Below are positions 49,415 to 60,062 of a stretch of DNA of 64,000 nucleotides, one piece after another. The stretch comes from Lichenostomus cassidix (Eukaryota > Chordata > Aves > Passeriformes > Meliphagidae), in assembly GCA_008360975.2 (NCBI GenBank), contig CM039179.1, forward strand, positions 51,070,561 through 51,134,560, in the 5' to 3' direction. A program made the position numbers and the translations under genes. Each line of letters opens with the position of its first letter. Position 1 is the stretch's first letter. The notes beneath the pieces are model-generated. The model was not told the origin of the DNA. It did no database searches and was given only the letters and a program-made list of their open reading frames with translations.

Positions 49415-50836
49415 GTTTTTGAAGGGTTTCAATTTCTCTTAGATGCTAAAGATACTTTGCTGATATTCTGGGCTAAGCAAAACCAACATGGTTCTCATAT
49501 CTGAGGGATGAGGAAAGGTAGCTCCTGTGACACACCTGATAAAATTCACAATGGCCAAGGATGTCCAGAGTCCTTCAATGTTCTGATACTCACCTGAGCC
49601 TTGAGAGACACATTTCTATCTTATCAAGGAGGCATGCAGCCGGCTATTCCTATATCCATGCAGCTGGATCATGAAATGGGAACAGAGAGGAAAGGTCATG
49701 GAAGAGCCATGTGTCCAACCCTTAAGCTGTATTTCTGTGTAAGCAATTCTGCACGACCTTTTACCACACTTCTGCTCTGCATTCCAGGGTGATCAAATTT
49801 GTATTCATATAATACATTTGTGTAAATAGAGTTCCATCAAGATATGCTGTAGCCAAGGGTGAATGTTAAAAAAAAAGAAAAAGTATACATTTTCTGTAAA
49901 GATTATTTTTCCTTTCTCAGCTTAATATGGTTACTAGAGGCATAGGAGCACTTAATTGACATCCTTTCAGTTTGTGAGGCACTAGGCATTTCTGGAATGG
50001 GTAAAAGCTTCGTTAATTCTGATTTCTAAAGCCTGAGGGTATAGAAGCTAAAAGGATTTCTTCTTTTTTTTCTTTTTCTTTCTTTTCAAACTGAACATCA
50101 GTTTGTGCTTACCTTTGAATATGTGATGCCTGCTTAAAACTCACAGAAATGTAAATACAAAATTGGAATAGTTGCAGTAGTAAAGGTCAAGCATCTTGAA
50201 AAGTCAATATAACAAGAGCTAATACAAAGAAAAAGGAACATCTTACCTTTCTACTTACAAGAGATGATAAAAGCAAAACCAGAAATATCCATGAGGCATC
50301 TATAAAGAAAAGTTTACCTTGACCAAATTTGCAACTCAAAACTTCCAGAGTATTTTTTTACATAAATTACACTCTTAAAATTGATTCATTATCTCTATTT
50401 TTTACAATTAAACTTAGACTTCTATTTCTAAATCAGTCATCTATGAAACATTTATAGCATTCAGAGTACAAGCATGTGAGTAAGAAAGTTATTTCAGTGT
50501 CTGAACCTAGAGCTAAATTTCAGCTACAGGGGGAACATCTCTGACACCCTTTGCATGTTTGAGTTTGTGTCCCAGATTTGTCTTGACTCCATGTTAGGAT
50601 TAAATCTGATCATTCACTATTCTTCTTTCAGTTCCTTTATTTTTATAAAAACAAGTGTCTAATGCATTAATTCAAAGGTAGCTATTGGAGAGACCAGGGC
50701 TCTCACCTGGATACTTAAGGGATCAGGATATCAAGTCACGGCCTTAAATTGACATCAGCTGCACATCATAAATATAATTTCAACATGTTTCATAATTTAA
50801 CTTCTGGAGGTATCTACCTCTCTCCATTGATTGTAA
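49415..50836. other. unique DNA with a repeated LTR-tail motif at its left edge
   Basis: CTGGGCTAAGCAAAAC at 49468-49483 repeats a motif found near the 3' side of both family B LTRs (37059-37074 and 49332-49347), so family B sequence may extend to about 49488. A moderately GC-rich tract follows to about 49790. The 63-codon frame at 49601-49792 has no recognisable domain. The remainder is AT-rich with nothing recognised. Confidence 0.5.
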
Positions 50837-51180
50837 ATTCACAGAATAATAGAACCATTTCTGTTGGAAAAGAGCCTTAAGTCATCAAGTTGGACCATTA
50901 GCCCTGCATTGACACATCCACATCCGCATCCGCATCCACATCTACATCCGCATCCACATCCACTTCTTGTTGTTGATCACTTCTTGCTTGGGAGAAGAAG
51001 TTGACACCCACCTCACTACAAACTCATTTCAGGAAGTTGTGAAAAGCAGTAAGGTGTCTCAGCCTCCTTTTCCCCAGGATAAACAACCTCTGATCCCTCT
51101 GCTGCTCCTCATATGACTTTTCTCTAGAGCCTTCATCAACTGCGAATGCAATCTCACCAGTTCAGACTCAGAGGTCTAGA
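50837..51180 (-). mobile_element. CR1 LINE 3' end with internal microsatellite
   Basis: TTCACAGAATAATAGAACCA begins the reversed tail; GACACCCACCTCACTACAAA, 'CAGCCTCCTTTTCCCCAGGA' and GCTGCTCCTCATATGACTT are clear CR1 landmarks. The usual sequence between the tail and GGGAGAAG is replaced or lost around a hexanucleotide expansion at 50914-50965. The right boundary is approximate (an ATCTCACCAGTTCAGA block near 51150 still looks like CR1). Confidence 0.9.
50914..50965. repeat. CATCCR hexanucleotide repeat
   Basis: About nine tandem copies of CATCCA/CATCCG with one CATCTA variant, inside the CR1 element at 50837-51180. Confidence 0.95.
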
Positions 51181-52083
51181 AAAGGCAATCAAATACCGCT
51201 TGAAATTCCATAGATATTTTTCCTTACTGTCACATCTTTGATCACATCTCAAAGTATCATACAGCTGTTGGAAGTCATCTAGAAATGTAATAACAGATAT
51301 CTAAGCTCACGTTACCATCAAAAGATTAGGAATCTATAAATCAGTTGTTGCATATAGATAACTAGTCTGGCTTGAGATACTTGGGTCCTATTTCATACTT
51401 ACACGTCCTGCTGAATAAGGGAGTGGTGCAGACATATGTTATGGCAGATTAAACACCACACAGATAATATATTTAAATATATACATACATACACATTAAT
51501 ATTTATATAGACGTCCATATAACCAAAGACTTTAGCTAATATGTGTTTTTCAAACTCTTATATGTGAAGTGATTGCAATTACAGAATTGTAGTAATAATA
51601 CATATTTCATTCTCATAATGAAGCTATGTTATATATTTGATACCAGTAAGAGGTGTTTTGGTTGCCTCAGTAATGTGGGCTTCAGGACTTTTTGGGAGAT
51701 ACAGAAAAGAAAGCTCCAGCAGTATCTGTGGCAGATCAGGTCATAAATGCTGTTCTTCTGAAACCTGTAGTATTCCCTTGTTCTTATAATTTATAGGAAC
51801 AAGTTTCCAAGAAAACATTAAACTCAAAATTTCATCTTGTAGGAAAGGTTGAGTGTCCAGTCAAGGGTCTCTTATGTGTTTGGTTTGTTATGGTCTGGAT
51901 CCATCAGCCCCTTTTCTGAAAACAGCTGGCAATAAGGAAAGATTTAATTTCTTTTATATGCCATTCACACTTGAAGAAAACCATTCCTCTGTATCCCTCA
52001 CCAGTTTCTTGGGCTGTTTCCTACTCTAATTTAGTTTAGTACCTTTCCCCTTGCATTTTTACTGTTATTTTCAGTACCTATGT
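51181..52083. other. unique AT-rich DNA, no gene seen
   Basis: Includes a TATACATACATACA simple tract near 51478-51495. Nothing else recognised. Confidence 0.5.
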
Positions 52084-52781
52084 GTAGTGTTGTGACCCCA
52101 ATCCAGCCGGCAGCCCCCAGCGCCACATGAAAAGGACAGCCGGCGGTGCCGAGCAGCACTGGGTACCTCACAGCAATGTGCATGGCAGGGGACTGCAGAG
52201 CTCGAGGGACAGAAGCTCACTGGGCAGATAAAGCAGAGACGAGGGTAACGCAGGCTCTTGATCTGGGGTTCCAGGGAGTTTATTGGTAGGTCCAAACAGG
52301 GGAGGTGAAGGACAATAGAAAAGGGCGGAGAAACGCAGGTCAGGGGACGGTCAGGAAACCAAGGCTCAAGAGTCCCGAACAAAGGGCAACAGGGTATTAA
52401 AAGGGAAGAAAAAAGGGGAGTGGTCAACTCTGGAGAGCCAACCAGGGAAAGTCCGAGGGGAGAAGGAAAGGGGTACAATCCAATCATCAATAAACCAGGG
52501 AGGGTACAAAACTCAAGAATCAATGGGGAACCGAACTGGGAAGAAGGCACTAGAACATAACCATATATAGAAAGGAGGCAGGGGAATGCACAGAGCCAAT
52601 AGTCTCCTGCGCTGGTGCATAGCAAATCCTCCCGGCCGCAGGGGCTCTTGGGGCTTATCAAGTAGTCACCCTAACTAAAACAGAGCAAGTCTTTTCCATT
52701 AGACCCAGGATTCCTCATCCACTGGTGCAGCTCCCTGCGGCAGGTCATCTAGGCTAATATGTTGAAGGGCCACCGCAACAA
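52084..52781 (-). mobile_element. solo LTR, family A, full length
   Basis: GC-rich unit of about 700 bp starting near TGTTGTGACCCCAATCC (52088) and ending near CCACCGCAACA (52780), flanked by CTATG(T) at 52078-52083 and 52782-52787, a plausible 5-6-bp target duplication. On the minus strand it carries AATAAA (52279-52284) within CAATAAACTCCCTGGA, the block shared with the LTR at 1-394, and a CCCTTTTAATACC TATA-like element upstream of it. No internal retroviral genes follow on either side. The 196-codon minus-strand frame at 52071-52661 is the longest in the window but spans U3, R and U5 of this LTR and has no viral or host domain. It is read as a composition effect. Confidence 0.85.
52279..52284 (-). 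promoter_or_regulatory. LTR polyadenylation signal AATAAA
   Basis: TTTATT on the plus strand inside the family A LTR; mutated to AATGAA in the copy at the left window edge. Confidence 0.7.
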
Positions 52782-53293
52782 CTATGTCTAAACGTTCTCT
52801 GTAACAGTTCTCAGTTCCTTGCCTTCTCTACTGTTTAAATTAAAAACTTTCTATAATAATGTTTATTTTCCTAAAAATAGTGGCAGTTACTAAGCCCACC
52901 ACAACCCCTTTCTCTATGACTATCTTGAGAGTCATATATCCCCTACACAATGTATTTTAATACAAAAAGAGGTTACTTGTTCTGTGAGAGTATTTTATAT
53001 TTCACACCTCACCTCAAGAAAATCCAAAATAGGGAAAAATATATTGTCATTTTAGGGAAACTATTTGACTAATGTAGGCAAAATGAAAACCTACATTTAG
53101 ATTATGTGTTTATTGGGTTTTGGAGATGTTGTTAATGTTTTTTTCATCTATTGAATGGCTATCAAAATAGAAAAGATATATATTTTTTTTTACTGATAAA
53201 CCACATATATAGGCTTATATAAGACTGTGTGTATTTAAAAAATGAATTTTTAAGTTTCTCTGGTTTGGGAGTTTTGGGAGGGAGTTCTGTTTT

Positions 53294-53321
53294 GGGGTTT
53301 GGGGTGGGGGAGTGTCTGGGG
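53294..53321 (+). other. G-quadruplex-forming motif
   Basis: Four G-runs of four to five (GGGG-TTT-GGGG-T-GGGGG-AGTGTCT-GGGG) with loops of 3, 1 and 7 nt on the plus strand, in otherwise AT-rich DNA. It meets the classical G3+N1-7 rule. Confidence 0.85.
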
Positions 53322-54652
53322 TTTTTTTTAAATATTTAGGAGTAATTTCCTTCATAATGTTTTCAAGTGAAAGCTTGATAATCATTTTTCTTGGAGAAAT
53401 TGTGCTGTTTTAAATAATAGCTTTAACAGAATCATTTCTAACAGACAGCAATGCACACAATCTTCTCAGGTTATATGCCTACACTAAATGATAGACAAAA
53501 GTACATTGCAAGAATGTATCTCTTCTCATAAAAGTGTAAGGTTCTTCTGTGGACTTATAAGATATTTAGTGTTAGAAGATAGACATACCAAATAAAAGCA
53601 GATTTTAAATATATTTTAGGAATTCCATTGGCATGCCTTCTTTTAGATGATTTAATATTTTTGCCACAACATAAAACTTGTTTTCCAGCATGGAATACTC
53701 TGCAGATAACCATTGTTTCTCTTTTGGGTACTGCTCTTTACTAAGGCTATTTCTTCAATAGAAAGTGTACCTAGTCAGAGCTCTGTTTATATAAATTATA
53801 CACATTCGTAAACTAAGCATATAGATTTATGTTTTGTGTGACCCTTTTAACTCTCTGTACTTGCTGTTAAGTTGTATATTTTTCCATAGGAGCACTGTAA
53901 CTCATGAGAAAATGACTAACGCTGAAAACTCAGTTAAGTCTCAAAAATAGTCATTAGTTTTGAGGCCTGGCACTCCTTTTGGGAAATCAAAGTTTTTATT
54001 GCCAGATAAATTAGTGTTTCAAAAGTATGAATACAGATGCTGTTTGCAAATTTGTCACAATCTGTCTTCCGGCAGAAAGAATTTATACTGTATATAGTAA
54101 TGGAAAACAGAAAACTGCATATTTCACTAAATTGCAGCTGTGTAGGGAAGATTTATATGGTTGTTTTGTGTCAGAGAAACATATAGATCTGTCATTATTC
54201 ACTTCAGTATTCCACATAGGACTCGGGAATTCTTATTTTAAAGTTATTTTATACTTTTTAATAGAATAAATAAAATATAACATTTTTGTTAAGCAAGTCA
54301 TACATAATAACTATGTTTATCAACATTTTATTGCAAAAGATGTCTGTAGTAATTTTGTTACTCTCACTACAGGCTTGACAGGCCATATCTAAGAATTTCA
54401 GCCTGCAACCCATTTTCATAATTCCTAAGTATCCACTCAGTGCAGTACTAAATGTTTTAGAGGACTTGTATATCATCCTAGGTGGGCAATCCTAGAAGAA
54501 ATGCTTAGAATAAGTGACAAAGTCACAGTTTCATTTTTATTATAATCAAGTTCATTCATTTAGAGATTGAATATTCTCAGATAACAGAAAGCTGAACCCA
54601 GATGGCAAGTTTCTTTTTGCTTGCATGCCTTTACATAATGGAGTCCTACTTT

Positions 54653-54680
54653 TCCTTTTTTTTTTCTTTTTTTTTTTATG
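54653..54680. repeat. T-rich run
   Basis: Two poly-T blocks separated by C; low complexity. Confidence 0.9.
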
Positions 54681-55939
54681 CTCCCTTGTTTTTACAGCAA
54701 CCAGCCTTCAAAACAGGAGCTAACTTTTTTTTTTTGCATTTGTGAAGTATTGGATCCAATTACTCCCAGCAACAAAAAAACAGAGTTCATTTTAATAGGA
54801 TTTGTAGTAAAACAAGGCATATAAAAATCAGATGCATAGGCAAAGAATTTTTCATCTTTAATCATTAAGCTACCAGTACAAATTGAGCCCTGCAGTTATT
54901 TCATTCCCAAAGGAGAGCAGAGATTTAAAGAATTCAGAGGATTAAATATTTGTGTTTGAGTGAACATGCTAAGTGTTTTTGTGGTTGCTATCATTAAAAC
55001 TGTATTTCAGCAATTTATTTCAAATGCACAAAATACACATTCTCTCTAAATGATAGCTTGAAACTCTTACTAGATATGGGGCATTAAGGTCAGCTCTGTT
55101 ATATCACCATCCTTCCCACAGATGCCCACGGTTTGTCTGGTTACTAACGTATTGTTACTCTTTGTCAATATAGAAAATTTAAACTTAGCATTTTTTCCTC
55201 AGTAGTAAAGACCTACATACTACAGTCTGTTATTTCTATGACAAAACACAAAAATATATTGCCAGACAAAAGTTTGTTCTTCCTCTGGAATACATGAACC
55301 CCTGAAAATCAAAATATGTTCTACCCAAATTATTCACAGTATTTGTCAAAAGCCACTTCCTTGTTTTCCCATGGGAGTGTAAACATGGAATAGGTAAAAT
55401 TTTTATTGCACTACCTGTGAAAAAGACTTAAGAAATAAATATCAAGGTGACAAAATACCTAACCATCATGAGAGAAATGAGTGAGAAGTTGTCAAATACA
55501 AGGCGCACGCAATGCAATGGGCCAAAGTCCTACACATAGTGTTTAACATTTCTTCCCGAGTAAATGCTTAATAACAATGAATGCCGAATATTTTCATATG
55601 AAGTGTGATAAATAGTCACAATTTTCATGATCTTGCTGGATCCTCCCTTCTATTCCCATTTATTAGGACTACTGATATAGAGAAAGAAGCTAGGAAATGC
55701 TTCCTATTATAATATATATGCAAATAATCCTCTTATAATGAACATTTTTATACAGTCTTCTCAAAAGCCTAGAGTGTAGATTTGACAACATGCAATGTCT
55801 GTATGTAAATAAATGAGTGTAGTGTTTTTGAGGGCAATTCATCCCATTATAAAACACCCATTTACAAGCAGAGAAATGAATAATGCCTTGACATTGCCAG
55901 TTCTGTCCAAATATTATAAAGACGGTCTGGATCTGTCAG

Positions 55940-55958
55940 AATATATATATATATATAT
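55940..55958. repeat. AT dinucleotide microsatellite
   Basis: Uninterrupted (AT)n of about nine units. Confidence 0.95.
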
Positions 55959-56389
55959 CAGTGATATTACGAAACTAAATGTTGTGTACAGTCTGTATAT
56001 TCAGAATTGCCCTGACCTCCAAGCTTGCCTGTTCAGGATTCCACGCGCACTTCAGCTGTTCAGTTTTCCAGTGTCCACAGTAAGAGACACCCCGGGTTAG
56101 TCCCTTGGACATTAAAAACTTAAGACCTGACTAATCAAAATCTGGTGTGCTTTAAATTCCAGTTCATATACAAATTTCTAAAGCTGCTTTGGAAAATATT
56201 CCCCTAAATGTTCACACACTGTCATCTCAGCTATTGTCTAGGTATCATGGACAAGAATCTCTAATTAGCAGATCTCTTGAAAAACTTTAATAATGCACAC
56301 CTGCAGTGGTATCATCTTTGCATGAACAGAATGGAACTGATAGGGTTATCCCAATTCATGAGTATGAGTTTTGTATAAAGATATCCAGA

Positions 56390-56720
56390 TGGACTGGAAT
56401 ATGTACATGTGTAGGAGGGCAAGTGCAGGGTGTGCCTGAGAGATAGAGAGAAGCTGCAGATGGTGTTTGACTGTTGAACTGAGAATATGTATCTGTAATT
56501 TATCTGGAAGATGAGGTAAACAGCACATTAATTAAATCTGCAGATGATACCAAATTGGAATTTGTTGCAAACACCATTGAGAAATGATACAAAGCAAAGT
56601 GACCTAGAAAAGGTTAGAAACATATGCAAAACTTTAAAGAGTGATATGTAGTCTTGAGAATGAAAGTTAATATATTGAAAAACAGACCTTAAATAAACTA
56701 GAGATAACTGAAAAACAATA
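56390..56720 (+). mobile_element. ancient CR1-like LINE fragment (reverse-transcriptase region)
   Basis: The core is identified through translation at 56510-56640 (see the ORF2 entry). The nucleotide sequence around it (AACAGCACATTAATTAAATC, then GCAGATGATACCAAATTGGA, and a GTGACCTAGAAAAGGTTAG block) parallels CR1 ORF2. The outer limits are guesses. Unlike the others, this copy has no tail and preserves an internal part of ORF2, implying an old, eroded insertion. Confidence 0.7.
56510..56640 (+). pseudogene. CR1-like reverse-transcriptase fragment with A-D-D motif
   Basis: The plus-strand frame from 56510 reads DEVNSTLIKSADDTKLEF and continues to a stop at 56585. The block ADDTKL matches the catalytic motif C of LINE reverse transcriptases (FADDTKL in CR1), where the two aspartates (56543-56548) coordinate metal in the palm. 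The preceding EVNSTL corresponds to the CR1 'E..STLSKFADD' context, with F replaced by S before the motif. After a frame shift, SDLEKVRN-like residues at about 56597-56625 match the following RDLDRLE region. The fragment is short, frameshifted and inactive. This is family recognition by eye. Confidence 0.75.
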
Positions 56721-59530
56721 ATATTAAGACGATTTAAAGCATGATAATAGTCATTGAATGACCAGTTTTAAATTTTCTCTTCTCGTCTTCTTTCTTTCTT
56801 TCCCTCTTTTAAGTGTTTTTATTGTTTGTTGGTTTTTGTTTGTTTTTTTGTTTTGTTTTATTGGTAGAATATCTACTATATTTTTGTTGGTGTATTAAAA
56901 GTGTGGTTTATTTCAAGTGCAGAAAATTTGTATCACAACCAGGAAGACACTATCCCACATTTTAATCTCACTGACTCAAAAATCTACTGCTACAGCTATC
57001 AAAATCAGAAACATCGGATGAAAATTTTCACAGTGACTATAAACAAATTAACTTCTGCATTGTCTAAAAGTAAGATTGGAACCTCATCTTGTTAATGCTG
57101 TGCTCTGTGCCACCATCACCTCTACTGCACAGGAGAGGGGTTCCTTTCTTTGTATTTGGTCAAGCCAGTGTAAATCTAATTAAACTTAGACAAGTTGTTC
57201 TCTGTATTTAGCTTTAAATTTTGTTACTTCTGTTAAAGAATAAGGAAGGGTTGTAAAATTTTTTTTTATTTCTTCCATCTGTCCTACTTAAGTAAAAAGT
57301 ATCAACTCCCTCTAGAAACACCATATTACCTTTGCCATTGTGATTACAGTAATACTGTGACTGACAGTGAGTTAATTCATGAGAGTAATTTAATTCTAGA
57401 TTATCCAAAATTTGGAGAAATAAGCATCATTACCTGTAATAATTACAACCCTCATTCAGAAAGCGAAAACTCAATTTTACATCCTACTTTAACAGAGAAT
57501 TTGGTTTCTATTTTACGGTCAAGTATGAAAATCAGTTTTACTGGAGGAGTTAAATTAGAATAAGGACACACAGTGAAGGAGAAAATGAGTTTGTAGTTTA
57601 CAGGTAATGACCCTTTCCCCTTTTTTCCCAAATGCTTCCCCAGAATTGCCTTTAACACTCCAAGCATTGCTTTCAGCTTTTGAACTTTCTCCTCTTTGAA
57701 ATTAAATAAATTAATAGTTCTGGAAAGAGATATCAACATCCCTAAATAACTCGATTGTCAGGATACCTTTACCCTTTAGTTATGGTTACCTGGTGCTTAT
57801 ATCTATGTGATAATATTTGATATACATTACACTTATGCTCCTGGCTGAGTAGTAGTGTCGGTTTAATAACTGGATTGCAAAGTACTCCCAATTAATTCAG
57901 TCTATTGCTCATGGTTTTCAAAGGATGTGGCAGATTTGGTCTTTTCAGGATAGGAAAAAGCAGAGGCCAGGAATCTTACTAGGAAGCAGGTAAGCTATTT
58001 TGCAAGAGGAGCTATAGCATCAGATATTGCATGCAGAAGGTATATTTGGTGCTCAAATAATAAACTGCCATGTCTAGTTGCAGACAGGAATATGTGTTTT
58101 CGAATCCAGTTTCACAGAACTGTCTTCCTTAAGTTTTCCTAATCAAAGTGAGAATCTGATCCAGATGTGCCTTTTGTCTGCTGCTGGGTATCCAGTCCTC
58201 ATATTCCTATTACAATCCTCAGGCAATCCACAGCTTCCTGTAACATTGATAAAACACCGTCCTCTTTTTTTACCTCCTTCCCAAAGAAAATATATTGGCT
58301 TTTACTTTGTCTGGTGAAGCTTGCAGGTTAAACTCTTAAACTCAGCATGGTGCATGGACACACAAGTTTTGCAGGGTTTTGGGGTCCTCTTCTACAGCTG
58401 GCTACCAGAATGCTCTTAAAAACCCAACCAAATGCCTGTGCAAATGACACCTTGATCAAAACAGAAAACCTCAGTAATGAATCCCAAGACTTTTAAGAGA
58501 GGTTGGCAAATGCTTAAAAGAGAAAAATAATCCCTGAATTATTGGCAAACCTTAAGACCAGTATATTTGGGAAACATTTCTGAAGTACATTGACTGCAAC
58601 CTCTTGAGTAGTGGAAAAGCATGTATTTATAGTTCAAAATATTTGGATTGTTTCTGAGCAGGAAGAAAGAAAAAGATTTTAAATCCATTTTTATTGATTC
58701 ATTTACAGAATGCATATTGAGTTTTTCCTGTCACACATGCAGAGTGACTCCACCTGAAAGAGCAAGAAAGTGAGCAGTCACATCAGGAGACCATGTTTTC
58801 ATGTTCCATTGTAGAAGACTGAAATAAAATGTTCTGGTTATGACTCTGAAGCCATTAATTATCCTTTAGACAACTTAACAGACTCCTGAGACAACTATAA
58901 ATTATAAATATATATATTTTCTTTTTGCCTGGAACCCAAATAAAAGCATAAATTCAAACATGGTGCAACTAATTAAAATGTATAACCATGTAATATTGTT
59001 TAACCATTACAGCTTATACAAAATATAAGCATTTTACAGCAGTATATATTCCATGTGATCTTGATGCAGTAAAGATCTAAGTAAAAATCCTGGCAGACAA
59101 AGGGCAAGATAATAACATTCTGCCTAAAAACAGGCAGAATACACTGCCAAACAACCCAGAACCCAATATAATCAGCAATGGGATAAGGGAAGACCCTCTT
59201 GTTTTTGAAGGGAGCAGGAGTATTTTAATAAAACACTGTACACCATTGAAGAAAATGAGAAGAAAAAATGCAAGATAACTTCAGCTGCAACTTGTCTTAA
59301 AGAGCTCTGAAGGTTCATCAACTTCAGTTCAGTGAAATGTCAAGTGCTACAACCATCAGTGCTAAATAAACATAAACATTATCAGCTATACAGTACTCTA
59401 TACTGAGATCTAATTTAGGAAGCCTCAAAGACTAAAGGTTTTGTTTTCATAATGGTGATGGTTAATAAGATATGAAAAGTAGCCAGTAACAAAGGTGTTA
59501 TTGATTAATTAATCTAGTGAAGTTTCAAAC
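56721..59530. other. unique AT-rich DNA, no gene seen
   Basis: A T-rich tract with G interruptions lies at 56815-56862. Frames at 56901-57095, 57214-57408 (minus), 57357-57563, 57452-57739 (minus) and 58078-58317 have no recognisable domains. Confidence 0.5.
56815..56862. repeat. T-rich tract with G interruptions
   Basis: TTTTG/TTTG units, the reverse complement of the A/C-rich tracts seen elsewhere in the window. Confidence 0.85.
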
Positions 59531-60062
59531 TGTCCTGATTTGTTGTGGTGGATAATACCACCTCAGGAACTGCTGGGGAGCCGATTGGTTCCAGTACAGC
59601 AGGGCTTCACTGGTGGGAGACATCCTAGTCTCCCCCCTGGAGAACACAATGGTCCCTCCCCAAATTATGTAAATGCCCCCAGCTGTAACCTAACCCCTGA
59701 TTCCATCCCTTCCTTCTCCCCATTGGTTGTGGTGTTCCCCCCGCCTCCTCTCCCCTGACACTCCAGCTATCCCAATGAATACAGACATCTAGGGTCTCCT
59801 CTTCCTTTTTCACCTTGGAACCCTTCAGAATAAACCCCTGGAACCTCCAGATGACTGAGCGCTCTGAGTTCTTTATCTCTGGTGACGCACGAGTTATCCA
59901 ACTCCGTGGGTGAGTGAGAATCTGTGCCTTACACCAGCTTGGGTGTGAGAAGGGCCTTTCTGTACAGCACCAGAGCAGTGCTGGCTGGAGTGATCTCTCA
60001 ATAGCCATAGAGACACTTTCAGTAAACGCAGAGGCCTGTTCTACCCCTCCTCCCCCTCTGCG
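59531..60062 (+). mobile_element. solo LTR, family E
   Basis: Starts TGTCCTGATTTGTTGTGGTG and is GC-richer than its flanks up to about 60062, where AT-rich DNA resumes. An AATAAA at 59829-59834 within CAGAATAAACCCCTGGAACC, followed by CCAGATGACTGAGCGCTCTG, resembles an LTR R region and fixes the orientation as plus. The CCTGGAACC after the signal recalls family A, so the two may be distantly related. The right end and any target duplication were not resolved. The 127-codon minus-strand frame 59625-60008 is antisense to it and not a gene. Confidence 0.75.
59829..59834 (+). promoter_or_regulatory. LTR polyadenylation signal AATAAA
   Basis: AATAAA in the expected central position of the LTR at 59531-60062. 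Confidence 0.65.

Larger units (their letters stand above)
52782..56389. other. unique AT-rich DNA with G-rich and T-rich tracts
   Basis: Contains a G-quadruplex motif at 53294-53321, T-runs at 54653-54680 and 54725-54736, and an AT microsatellite at 55940-55958. Frames at 54027-54269 and 55813-56100 have no recognisable motif. No interspersed repeat was recognised. Confidence 0.5.

Noticed and set aside
50914..50965. Regular short repeats that could suggest a CRISPR-like array
   Set aside because: Six-base tandem units without spacers in a bird CR1; a plain microsatellite.
52071..52661. 196-codon minus-strand open frame, longest in the window
   Set aside because: It runs through the U3, R and U5 of the family A LTR, has no recognisable viral or cellular domain, and its Pro/Leu/Ser-rich content follows the LTR's C-rich composition.
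59625..60008. 127-codon minus-strand frame
   Set aside because: Antisense to the LTR at 59531-60062, whose AATAAA fixes the sense strand as plus; no domain seen.
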